Below, piece after piece: positions 16,176 through 23,158 of a stretch of DNA of 35,763 nucleotides. Numbering within the stretch: position 1 is the stretch's first letter; every line of letters begins with the position of its first letter. Made by a program: the position numbers and the translations under genes. Origin of the DNA: Actinomycetes bacterium (GTDB lineage Bacteria; Actinomycetota; Acidimicrobiia; Acidimicrobiales; Palsa-688); contig JAKBAM010000018.1 in assembly GCA_021809105.1 (NCBI GenBank), positions 1 to 35,763 on the forward strand. Reading direction: 5' to 3'. The notes under the pieces were generated by a model. It was not told where the DNA came from and made no database searches. It saw only the letters and a list, made by a program, of their open reading frames with translations.

Positions 16176-16838
16176 TCAGTCGATCACGTAGAACAGGAAC
16201 CAGAATGCCACGCCGACCAGCGATAGGAACACAAAGAAATAGTTGAAGGCGTCGAGCGAGGCCCGGAGTCGAGTGGCCTCCGGTGTGACTGACCCTCCCA
16301 GGTCCCCCTGGCCGTGCCAAGCGTTGCGTACCCGCAACGACCGGGCGACGAGCGTTTCCAGCCAGTAGAGGGCTCCGAGGAGCAGCACGACGTGGACCGG
16401 GACCCAGCCGACGAAAACGCTGGCGTAGCCGCTGCTTCCAGGAAAGAAGTTGAGACGGGTGAGTTGGTAGATCTGCAGACCGGCGCTCAGGAGGCCCAGC
16501 CCTAGTGAGGCGATCCCGGCCACCCGCCAATCCAGGTTGAGCCCATGACGCAGCCGTGACAGCCCGTAGTAGTGCAGCAAGGCGGCAGCGACGAGCGCCA
16601 CCGTGGCTGCAGTGCCGATCAGCAAGGAGGGGTGCTGCGCCTTTGGGTGCCACCTACCATAAGAGTTGAGGGACCGCAGGTAAAAGAACGTGAACGCGAA
16701 CGCCGCGTAGAGGAACGAGCAGGCGCCGATCAGCAGGCGCGAGCCGGTCCAGATCGATCCGATCGCCGCACTGAGGGCCAAGCCCTCCTCGGCATCTGCG
16801 GGGATAGGCGGCAGGGCCGACTCGGCCACATCGGTCAT
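16176..16838 (-). CDS. ctaE: Cytochrome c oxidase subunit III-like protein
   Basis: 220 residues, with about five hydrophobic helices as in short bacterial subunit III proteins. The N-terminal 30 residues are acidic and cytoplasmic. The helices are visible at RLLIGACSFLYAAFAFTFFYL, LLIGTAATVALVAAALLHYYGL, VAGIASLGLGLLSAGLQIYQL, ASVFVGWVPVHVVLLLGALYWLE and NYFFVFLSLVGVAFWFLFYVID. Similarity to canonical CoxC is weak, but the YFFVFLSLVG..WFLFYVID end resembles the last helices of the family, and the position behind coxA supports it. Its ATG overlaps the coxA stop (ATGA at 16838). Without alignment, identity as subunit III is good but not certain. Confidence 0.75.
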   Translation of the reverse strand: MTDVAESALPPIPADAEEGLALSAAIGSIWTGSRLLIGACSFLYAAFAFTFFYLRSLNSYGRWHPKAQHPSLLIGTAATVALVAAALLHYYGLSRLRHGLNLDWRVAGIASLGLGLLSAGLQIYQLTRLNFFPGSSGYASVFVGWVPVHVVLLLGALYWLETLVARSLRVRNAWHGQGDLGGSVTPEATRLRASLDAFNYFFVFLSLVGVAFWFLFYVID

Positions 16839-18829
16839 CAGATGGTCCTCTCGGAGTCGGTAGCGGCGGCGGCGGCCACGGGCGACGTGCGCGATACGAG
16901 GTCCGACATGGGGAGCGCGTCAGGCTTCCCGTACTCGTAGGGGCCGGCCAGGATTATCGGGATGCGGTCGAAGTTGCCGGGGGGCGGCGGCGACGTCGTC
17001 TGCCACTCAAGCCCTCGCGAGTGCCAGGGGTTCTCCGGGCTGCGCACCGGCTTAATGATCATCGACCACACGAGGTTGATGACGAACAGGAGGATGGCGA
17101 AGCCCAGCAGGAACGCCGAGATCGACACCCAGTCGTTGAGTGTCTGCAGACGCTTGGCGTACTCGAAGACCCGCCGCGGCTGGCCCAGCTCACCGACTGC
17201 GAACAGCGGAAGGAACGTGCTGTTGAAGAACACGAACATGGCTATGAAGTTCCACTTGCCCAGCCGGTGATTCATGCTGCGGCCAGTCATCTTCGGGAGC
17301 CAGTAGTAGAGACCGCCGAAGAAGGCGAAGATCAAGCCACCCATGATCGTGTAGTGGAAGTGGGCCATGACGAAGAAGGTGCCATGCGCCGTCGTGTCGG
17401 CGGGCACATCGGAGAGGAAAACACCGGAAATACCGCCGAGCAGGAAGTTGAAGAAGAAGCCCATGGCGAACATCATGGGCACGGTCAGCCGTATCCGGGC
17501 CTTCCACAAGGTTCCCATGCCGACCAGAAAGATGAACCCGGTCGGGATGGAGATCAACTCAGTGGTGAGCATGAACAGCGGCCGCATGTCCGGGTTGATG
17601 CCGCTGTCGAAGAGGTGGTGCTGCCACACGAAGAAGCTCAAGGCGCTGACGCCGACCATGCCGGCGATCGCCACCTTCTGAGCGAAAATCGGCTTCCGGC
17701 AGAAGACCGGAAGCATCTCCAACACGATGGCGAACCCGGGTAGCGCCAGGATGTAGACCTCGGGATGCCCGAAGAACCAGAACAGGTTTTCCCACAGGTA
17801 GCTGCTACCACCAAGAGTGTCGGTGAAGAACGAAGTCTGGATGGTCCGATCGAGTCCGAGCATGTAGAGGGCGCCGAAGAGCACCGGCGTGGCCAGCACC
17901 ATCAGGAACGAGGTGGTCATCACTCCCCACACAAAGACGGGCAGCCGACCCCAGGTCATGCCCGGTGCGCGCAGGTTGATCACGGTGACCACGATGTTGA
18001 ACCCGGCCAGGATTATGGATATCGCCATGACGCCGAAGGCGGCGACGTAAGCGTCCATGCCGCGGCCGGCCTGGACCGACAGGGGGGCGTACCCCGTCCA
18101 GCCGGTCGGGAAGCCGCCCAACCACAGGCTGGAAAGGAGGATGATGTACGCCGCGGGGGTCAGCCAGAACGACAGCGCCTCCAACCGGGGGAAAGCCATC
18201 CTTCGGGCGCCGATCATCAGGGGCACTAGGAAGTTGCCGAAAGGCCCGACGATGACCGAGGTCATCATCATCATCATCATCGTGCCGTGCTCTCCGACCA
18301 CCTCGATGTACACGCCGGGGCCGAACACATGGTTGGTCGGAGAGAGCAGTTCCGTCCGGATCGCCAGGGCCAGCAAGCCGGCGGTCAGGAAGTACACGAT
18401 CATCCCGACCATGTATTGGATGCCGACCACCTTGTGGTCCAGTGTGTAGCGGAAGTAGCGGCCGGGGCCGACACTGCGTTGCGGCGCCAGGAGCTCCTCC
18501 CTACCGGTCATCTTCGTCAGGGGGTACGTCAGCACGCCCATGCCTCCGATCCAGCCGACCGTGCCGAAGAGGTAGCCGAGGATGATCGCTGCGTTGTTGG
18601 AACCGCTGTTGGTCACCTGCGAGTAGCCCGCAGCGATCAGGTTGCCGATCCAGTGACCGAAAAGGTAACCGAGTGCGGCGAACACCAACGCCCGCGGTAT
18701 GCCCGGTCCGAGCGCGGAGGGCAAGCGAAAGCCTCGGCGCCTACCTGGGGGCAGCTCGCCAGGGGATCCTGGGACCTGCTCCGCGGCTGGGACATCCAGG
18801 CCGACGGCGTTGCTCATGTCAACGGCCAT
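16838..18829 (-). CDS. ctaD: Divergent A-type cytochrome c oxidase subunit I
   Basis: 663 residues. Subunit I carries heme a, heme a3 and CuB and reduces O2 to water while moving protons. All metal ligands are present: His-181 (EHGT) and His-492 for heme a, His-490 for heme a3 (MAHFHY), and His-355, His-404 and His-405 for CuB. GHPEVY (354-359) has the E-286 and cross-link Tyr equivalents. Unusual by eye alignment: the D-channel Asp is Arg-210 (GARRMAFPR), the D-channel Asn-139 equivalent is Glu-217, the K-channel Lys is Ile-433 (IPTGFIFLVG), and the Mg/Mn-site Asp is Gly-483 (AHGTFF). About 100 extra N-terminal residues hold two helices (about 45-67 and 78-105). Six consecutive Met (184-189) follow His-181. 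The start ATG has GGAGGG five bases upstream. It is in an operon with coxB and coxC. Confidence 0.95.
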   Translation of the reverse strand: MAVDMSNAVGLDVPAAEQVPGSPGELPPGRRRGFRLPSALGPGIPRALVFAALGYLFGHWIGNLIAAGYSQVTNSGSNNAAIILGYLFGTVGWIGGMGVLTYPLTKMTGREELLAPQRSVGPGRYFRYTLDHKVVGIQYMVGMIVYFLTAGLLALAIRTELLSPTNHVFGPGVYIEVVGEHGTMMMMMMTSVIVGPFGNFLVPLMIGARRMAFPRLEALSFWLTPAAYIILLSSLWLGGFPTGWTGYAPLSVQAGRGMDAYVAAFGVMAISIILAGFNIVVTVINLRAPGMTWGRLPVFVWGVMTTSFLMVLATPVLFGALYMLGLDRTIQTSFFTDTLGGSSYLWENLFWFFGHPEVYILALPGFAIVLEMLPVFCRKPIFAQKVAIAGMVGVSALSFFVWQHHLFDSGINPDMRPLFMLTTELISIPTGFIFLVGMGTLWKARIRLTVPMMFAMGFFFNFLLGGISGVFLSDVPADTTAHGTFFVMAHFHYTIMGGLIFAFFGGLYYWLPKMTGRSMNHRLGKWNFIAMFVFFNSTFLPLFAVGELGQPRRVFEYAKRLQTLNDWVSISAFLLGFAILLFVINLVWSMIIKPVRSPENPWHSRGLEWQTTSPPPPGNFDRIPIILAGPYEYGKPDALPMSDLVSRTSPVAAAAATDSERTI
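18263..18280. repeat. (CAT)6 trinucleotide run inside coxA
   Basis: Six perfect CAT units on the + strand encode Met-184 to Met-189 of subunit I on the reverse strand, two residues after the heme a ligand His-181. It is a small microsatellite in a membrane helix where other oxidases have mixed I/M/F/V residues. Confidence 0.9.
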
Positions 18830-18865
18830 CTAGACCCTCCATTCTCGTACGTCCTGCGTGGGACA

Positions 18866-19738
18866 TCAGGGGTTCACCGGGTACTGCGACCCGTAGTAGT
18901 TACCGCCGGCACCGGCCTCGTCGGGCGAGTAGACAGTCGAGTACTTCGGCAAGAGCTTCGTGACAGGCGCCTCTTGCGCCTCGGTCTGGGTCGCCCACGA
19001 GTCGAACGACGCCTGGGACATGACCTGGCCGTTGGCGGTCATAGCGCCGTGCCAAAGGCCGCACAGCTCTGCGCACAGAATGTTGAACTTGCCGGTGTGA
19101 AGGGCCTTGACGAAAGCGATGTTGTTGACCCCGGGGTTGGCGTCGGCCTTCACCCCAAGCTGGTAGGCCCAGAAGCTGTGGATCACGTCCAGCGAAGTGA
19201 CGTTGAACTGGATCTCCTCGTTCTGCGGGATCATCAGCGAGGTCGTCTCCATGCCACCGTAGGTCGGGTACCTGAAGGTGAACCGCCACTGCTGGGCGAT
19301 GACCTGGACCGGCAGCATTGGACCCGAGGCGGCGAATATCGGGCGTGGCCCGGACCCGGTGCCGGCGCCGTTGTTGTTCTCCAGCTCGTAGGTGCCGAAG
19401 ACCGCCAGGCAAAGAACGGTGAAGGTCGTCAGGCCGACCCACCAGCCCGAGAACTTGACCTTGTTGGTAATGTAAGGACCGTCCTCGATCTCCTCGCCGG
19501 TCTGGCGCCAGAACAGCAGCGCGTAGACCAGGAACGTGCACACAAGGAGGACCACTGGGGTCGCCACAACCCCTAGGACCCGGTTGTCGAAGCGCTGCCC
19601 AGCCGCCTGATCGCTCATCCCTCCGGGCGGCAGGTGCGGACCCCAGACGAAGTAGACGATCGGCATGAAGATGGCGGACAGGACCAGCCAGACGCCCAGG
19701 ATCCGGATCCCGTCCCTGCGCTCGGTTGCGGCGGCCAT
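18866..19738 (-). CDS. ctaC: Cytochrome c oxidase subunit II (CuA)
   Basis: 290 residues from the ATG at 19736-19738, which overlaps the stop of the upstream cupredoxin gene as ATGA. Subunit II takes electrons from a donor through its external CuA site. The N-terminal half has two to three hydrophobic helices (ILGVWLVLSAIFMPIVYFVW, VVATPVVLLVCTFLVYALLFW, SGWWVGLTTFTVLCLAVFGTYEL). The CuA domain is complete: first His in VIHSFWAY, then CAELCGLWHGAM with both Cys, Glu, His and Met. No cytochrome c domain is fused, so the electron donor must be separate. It lacks a recognisable lipobox. The extra hydrophobic segment before the CuA domain is notable. Confidence 0.93.
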   Translation of the reverse strand: MAAATERRDGIRILGVWLVLSAIFMPIVYFVWGPHLPPGGMSDQAAGQRFDNRVLGVVATPVVLLVCTFLVYALLFWRQTGEEIEDGPYITNKVKFSGWWVGLTTFTVLCLAVFGTYELENNNGAGTGSGPRPIFAASGPMLPVQVIAQQWRFTFRYPTYGGMETTSLMIPQNEEIQFNVTSLDVIHSFWAYQLGVKADANPGVNNIAFVKALHTGKFNILCAELCGLWHGAMTANGQVMSQASFDSWATQTEAQEAPVTKLLPKYSTVYSPDEAGAGGNYYGSQYPVNP

Positions 19739-20463
19739 CAGGCCGGCACCACCTTCAAGAAGCCGGACATGAACCCGATGGCCCCCATGGGCCCTCCGTT
19801 CCCGTAGAGGTAGGACAGCCCGCACGGGATGAAGCACTGCCACCGGTAGTTGCCGGCGCCCGGGGGCGTGTGGAAGCTGAAGGTGATGGTGTTGTGGTCA
19901 CTGCTGGTACTGCAGGGCGCCGCACTGCACGGGTTCTTCGCCTTGGAGGAGATGCCGTAGAGCGGGACGTTGAGGCCGAGATCGGGGACGTTGAAAGTGT
20001 GGGCGATGCCATTGCCTGCGCTGGGGTCCACGACCGCTGTGGACTGGCCGTTGATCGCCGCCTGCGAGTCGAGAGTCCCGGTGATGCCTCCCCACAGGTT
20101 GTTGCGCAGGGCCCCCCCGCTGTCGTACTCCTCGACGGTCACGTTGATCTGCCGGTCCGCCGGCAGCTGCCAGATGGTGCTGTGCACCCAAGCGCCGGCA
20201 GGGTCCTTGACCAGGTAGGAGACCCAGGTTGGGTGCGGACCGAAGCCCAGCGCGGCCACGGTCTGGACCCGCAGGTTGACCGGACCGGCTGTCTTGGAGA
20301 AGTCGACGGTCGGGACCGAAGACCTCAAGAAGCCGAAGATCCCCCACAGGCAGACACCTGCGAGGACGCCGGCGACAGCCAAGACGGCCAGACCCCTGGT
20401 CAGCGGCTTCTCGAACATCTTCATCCCGCTGCTCCTTTCGCTCACGGTCCCACTATCGGTCAT
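19738..20463 (-). CDS. Membrane-anchored CuA-like cupredoxin of the cox operon
   Basis: 241 residues from the ATG at 20461-20463, which overlaps the upstream TlpA-like stop (ATGA). One N-terminal helix (about residues 24-46, GLAVLAVAGVLAGVCLWGIF) anchors an external beta-rich domain. The domain has the cupredoxin layout of subunit II: a first His in GIAHTFNVPDLGLNVP (His-155) and a terminal loop RWQCFIPCGLSY followed by GPMGAIGFMSGFLKVV, with Cys-210, Cys-214, Met-226 and Met-232. Unlike CuA, there is no His four residues after the second Cys (Tyr-219 is near that position) and no Glu between the Cys. An extra pair, Cys-179/Cys-184, lies just before. It could be an electron or copper carrier, or a structural second subunit II. 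Family not recognised with confidence. Confidence 0.75.
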   Translation of the reverse strand: MTDSGTVSERSSGMKMFEKPLTRGLAVLAVAGVLAGVCLWGIFGFLRSSVPTVDFSKTAGPVNLRVQTVAALGFGPHPTWVSYLVKDPAGAWVHSTIWQLPADRQINVTVEEYDSGGALRNNLWGGITGTLDSQAAINGQSTAVVDPSAGNGIAHTFNVPDLGLNVPLYGISSKAKNPCSAAPCSTSSDHNTITFSFHTPPGAGNYRWQCFIPCGLSYLYGNGGPMGAIGFMSGFLKVVPA

Positions 20464-21101
20464 GCTCCTCCGATCTTCTTCAACCACGGACGGGCTGCTG
20501 AGGGCGTCAGCGGGCCAACGACCTGCCCGACCGCGTGGTGCCCGGCGTCGAGGAAGAGCGTGGTCGGCAGCCCGACCAGCCCGAACGCCGAGGCAACGTT
20601 GCCGTTGCTGTCCGCGCCGACCGGGTAGGTCAAATGATCGCTGGCCAGGAGCGCTCGAACGGCGCTGTCCGAGTCGTTCACGTCGACACCGATGATCTCC
20701 ACCCCCGTGGGCGCGCTGCGGACCACCTGCTGCATGGTCTTCAGCTCTTGCTGGCAGCCGGTGCACCAGGAGGCGAAGAAGCTGAGCACGACCGGCCGCC
20801 CGCTCGCCGATGCGAGGGCGACATTCGAAGCCCCAGCGTGCACAGAGGGGAGCACGAAGTCGGAGACGTGGGGCAGGCTGCTGGCCGCCACCGGAACACC
20901 GCCGGAGCCGGACCCGCCTGATGTGGCCACCGCCAACCAGGCAGCGACGGCCGCTGCGACCAGCGCGGCGGTCAGCCCGACGCGTCCACGCCGGAAACGG
21001 CGGGGACCGCGCCCGTCCCGATCGGCCTGATGAGCCAACGGCTTCCCTGCCTTCTCGGCCAGCATCGGTCTCGCGACCGATATGCGGTTCTCAGCCAACA
21101 T
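20460..21101 (-). CDS. TlpA-like thiol-disulfide oxidoreductase
   Basis: 213 residues. A cytoplasmic basic N-terminus of about 45 residues is followed by one helix (LTAALVAAAVAAWLAVATS) and a thioredoxin fold outside the membrane. The active site is WCTGCQQELKTMQQV (C-T-G-C), with SFFASWC typical of TlpA/ResA proteins and cis-Pro in GLVGLPTTLFLDAG. TlpA proteins keep the CuA cysteines of subunit II, and SCO, reduced for copper loading, which fits its place directly upstream of two Cys-based cupredoxin genes. Its start overlaps the end of ctaB by 11 bases (21091-21101). A later in-frame Met (residue 13) is an alternative start. Confidence 0.87.
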   Translation of the reverse strand: MLAENRISVARPMLAEKAGKPLAHQADRDGRGPRRFRRGRVGLTAALVAAAVAAWLAVATSGGSGSGGVPVAASSLPHVSDFVLPSVHAGASNVALASASGRPVVLSFFASWCTGCQQELKTMQQVVRSAPTGVEIIGVDVNDSDSAVRALLASDHLTYPVGADSNGNVASAFGLVGLPTTLFLDAGHHAVGQVVGPLTPSAARPWLKKIGGA

Positions 21102-21987
21102 AGATCAGCCGGTCTACGGCGAGGGCGCTGAACAGGAGCGTCAGGTACGAGATGGAGTAGGCGAAGAGACCCATAGCTGACCTGGTCGAGGGCCAGAGGT
21201 AGAGCTTGACCGACAAGGCCACCAGGGCCGCCCCGAGCACAGCGGCCGAAGCTGTGTATACCACGCCGAGTCCAGCCAATGGGATGACGACGAGCGAGGC
21301 GACCAAAGTGAGGACGCTGTAGACAATGATGGGTCGCGCCGTAGCCCGGATGCTGACTACCGCCGGCAGCATCGGAACACCTGCGGCCTGGTAGTCATCC
21401 CGGTACTTGACGGCCAGGGCCCAGAAGTGTGGCGGCGTCCAGAAGAAGATCACGGCGAAGAGAGCCACGGGCGCCCAGCTGAGGTGACCGGTCACCGCCG
21501 CCCACCCCACCAACACGGGCACCGCACCGGCCGCCCCACCGATGACGATGTTCTGGCGTGACGTCCGCTTCAGCCAGAGCGTGTAGACCCCGATGTAGAA
21601 GCCGGCAGCCGAGGCAGCCAGCACGGCGCTCAACAGGTTGGCGGCCAGCGTGAGCTCGACGAAGGCGACCGCCTCCAGGGCCAGGGCGAAGATCAAAGCA
21701 CTGCGAGGTGTGACTTGACCGGTGACGAGGGGCCGGTGCTGGGTCCTGTGCATCAACCGGTCGATGTCGCGGTCGACGTACATGTTGAGTGCGTTGGCGC
21801 CGCCCGCCGCACACATCCCGCCGAAGAGCGTGACCACGACGAGCTGGGCCGACGGCAACGCTCGCCGGTCGGCCAGCAGCATCGTCGGGAGGGTGGTCAC
21901 CAGCAGGAGCTCGATTATCCGCGGCTTGGTGAGTGCCACGAACGCTCGTACCTGGGGCAACACGCGTGGGCAGTACTGCCTCACCAT
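21091..21987 (-). CDS. ctaB: Protoheme IX farnesyltransferase (heme O synthase)
   Basis: 298 residues from the ATG at 21985-21987. This integral membrane prenyltransferase of the UbiA superfamily adds a farnesyl group to protoheme to make heme O, the precursor of heme A. The first Asp-rich motif is NALNMYVDRDIDRLMHRTQHRPLVTG. The second is in WTPPHFWALAVKYRDDYQAAGVPMLP. About nine hydrophobic helices are visible. The heme A synthase CtaA is not in this window. The longer in-frame start at 22104 is rejected because it would run through a 23-base-period tandem repeat, which is not in triplet register. It is the probable first gene of the operon ctaB-tlpA-cupredoxin-coxB-coxA-coxC-small protein. 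Confidence 0.94.
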   Translation of the reverse strand: MVRQYCPRVLPQVRAFVALTKPRIIELLLVTTLPTMLLADRRALPSAQLVVVTLFGGMCAAGGANALNMYVDRDIDRLMHRTQHRPLVTGQVTPRSALIFALALEAVAFVELTLAANLLSAVLAASAAGFYIGVYTLWLKRTSRQNIVIGGAAGAVPVLVGWAAVTGHLSWAPVALFAVIFFWTPPHFWALAVKYRDDYQAAGVPMLPAVVSIRATARPIIVYSVLTLVASLVVIPLAGLGVVYTASAAVLGAALVALSVKLYLWPSTRSAMGLFAYSISYLTLLFSALAVDRLIYVG

Positions 21988-22015
21988 GAGATCCACACCC
22001 GGACCAGTCGACAAA

Positions 22016-22059
22016 TCCGCCTGCTGTACGTTCACAACTCCGCCTGCTGTACGTTCACA
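22016..22059. repeat. 21-bp perfect direct repeat upstream of ctaB
   Basis: Two identical 21-base copies (22016-22036 and 22039-22059) are separated by two bases, a period of 23. On the reverse strand each copy begins TGTGAACGTACAGC and ends AGGCGGA. They lie 29-72 bases before the ctaB start and directly after a TATAAG -10-like hexamer, so they would be operators or part of the 5' UTR of the oxidase operon. Confidence 0.92.
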
Positions 22060-22065
22060 CTTATA
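22060..22065 (-). promoter_or_regulatory. Candidate -10 of the ctaB-cox operon
   Basis: TATAAG on the reverse strand, 72 bases before the ctaB ATG. No convincing -35 lies 16-18 bases upstream, which would fit an activated promoter. Transcription would start within the first copy of the 21-base repeat. Confidence 0.35.
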
Positions 22066-22158
22066 CCCCCCGGCGCATTTGAGCACGCGGAGTGCCGGCC
22101 GCACAAGGGTTTCCTCACGGCGAACTGCACGAGCGCGCCCGGAACCACCAGGCTTCAG

Positions 22159-22170
22159 CCGCCCGGGCGG
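22159..22170. terminator. Palindrome after phosphoesterase gene
   Basis: CCGCCCGGGCGG is a perfect 12-base palindrome immediately after the stop of the phosphoesterase gene (reverse strand). As a hairpin it has only a four-pair stem, so it could equally be a protein-binding site. Weak terminator candidate. Confidence 0.25.
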
Positions 22171-23142
22171 TCAGAGGTTGAATGCTGCGGCCATGGAGGT
22201 GGCGGTCGCCGCCCCTCCGAGCAGCGGCCGCAGGCCGAGGAGCTCCTCTGTGGTCCGTAGCAGCGAGTAGTGGTTGAAAGCGATCGCCGACGTCGTACCA
22301 GGGCGTACCGACGGGGCTATGACGTAGGTCGGGATCGGCCCGTTGCCCGAGTCGTTCTCGTCCCAGGTGATGAACACGGCGGTGTGCCCCGCTCGGTAGG
22401 TAGCGCTGTCGAGGATGAGCGGCAGTTCCTGGGACAGCCAGGTGTCGCCGGCCCGGGTCGAGCAGTCGTGCATGTCGTGGCACAGGTTGGGCGTGAGGAG
22501 CGTGAAGGCGGCGGTGACGTCGGGCGACGGCCCGAGCGGCACATCGTGAGCTGCGCAGGCCGCGCCCAAGCCTGTGTAGTAGGCCGCCGGGTTGTGCTTG
22601 ACCGCATACTCGCCACCGCTGTTGCGGTCACACGGCGTAGGCATGCTCTCTTCGAGCGAGGTCCACCGGTTGCCCAGCAACGAGAACAGGCTCGGGCCGG
22701 CCAGAGGATGGGACCCTGGGCCATTGTCGTCCGAGATGCCGTGGATCGACCCGGAGGTCAAGGCTATGTAGTTGGGCAAGCTGGGGTGCGCCACCCCGCT
22801 GTAGCGGGTCGCCAGCCCGCAGGCGCGAGCCACGCTGGCCAGGTACGGTGCCGATGAGGAGCCGACCACTTGGCTGTAGGAACGGTTCTCCATGATGATC
22901 CACACGACGTGATGGACGGGCCCGCTGGCGGCGGTAGTGCCACAAGGTTCCGACGCGCTCGGGCTGGCCGTCGGAGTGGTGGCCGGCTGCGACGAGGCGG
23001 GCTGGGAGGAGGAGGGCTGGGTTGGAGCGGCGGTCGGAGGTGGGATGGTCTGCACGGGAACCGTAGGCCCTGACGAGCCGCAAGCAGCCAGGACGAAGGC
23101 CAGAGCCGCCGTAACCGCCAGGGGTTTCCAGCTACGCCTCAT
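22171..23142 (-). CDS. Phosphoesterase-family lipoprotein (AcpA/phospholipase C type)
   Basis: 323 residues from the ATG at 23140-23142. The signal peptide ends in a lipobox (AFVLAACGSS, Cys near residue 21), so it is predicted to be a lipoprotein on the outer face of the membrane. A Ser/Thr/Pro/Gln-rich linker of about 45 residues follows. The catalytic domain resembles the PF04185 phosphoesterase family (acid phosphatases, phospholipases C): HHVVWIIMENRSYSQVVG carries the metal-binding Glu-Asn, and VAHPSLPNYIALTSGS and AVFITWDENDSG carry further conserved residues, including the DEND metal ligands. Substrate unknown. It lies 16 bases after the polytopic membrane protein on the same strand. 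Confidence 0.87.
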   Translation of the reverse strand: MRRSWKPLAVTAALAFVLAACGSSGPTVPVQTIPPPTAAPTQPSSSQPASSQPATTPTASPSASEPCGTTAASGPVHHVVWIIMENRSYSQVVGSSSAPYLASVARACGLATRYSGVAHPSLPNYIALTSGSIHGISDDNGPGSHPLAGPSLFSLLGNRWTSLEESMPTPCDRNSGGEYAVKHNPAAYYTGLGAACAAHDVPLGPSPDVTAAFTLLTPNLCHDMHDCSTRAGDTWLSQELPLILDSATYRAGHTAVFITWDENDSGNGPIPTYVIAPSVRPGTTSAIAFNHYSLLRTTEELLGLRPLLGGAATATSMAAAFNL

Positions 23143-23158
23143 ACTGCGCCGACCGCCC

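Noticed and set aside
17496..17540. Lys-443 of subunit I (TLWKARIR) as a shifted K-channel lysine
   Set aside because: It lies ten residues after the expected position, in the loop after helix VIII (the usual LWGGSI position), so it is unlikely to stand in for K362. It should be kept in mind when modelling.
18287..19576. Long + strand open frame (429 codons) opposite coxA/coxB, and similar ones at 17021-17743 and 17765-18229
   Set aside because: They are antisense to unmistakable oxidase genes, have low-complexity Arg/Gly/His/Glu composition and no domain similarity. GC-rich codon use creates such frames.
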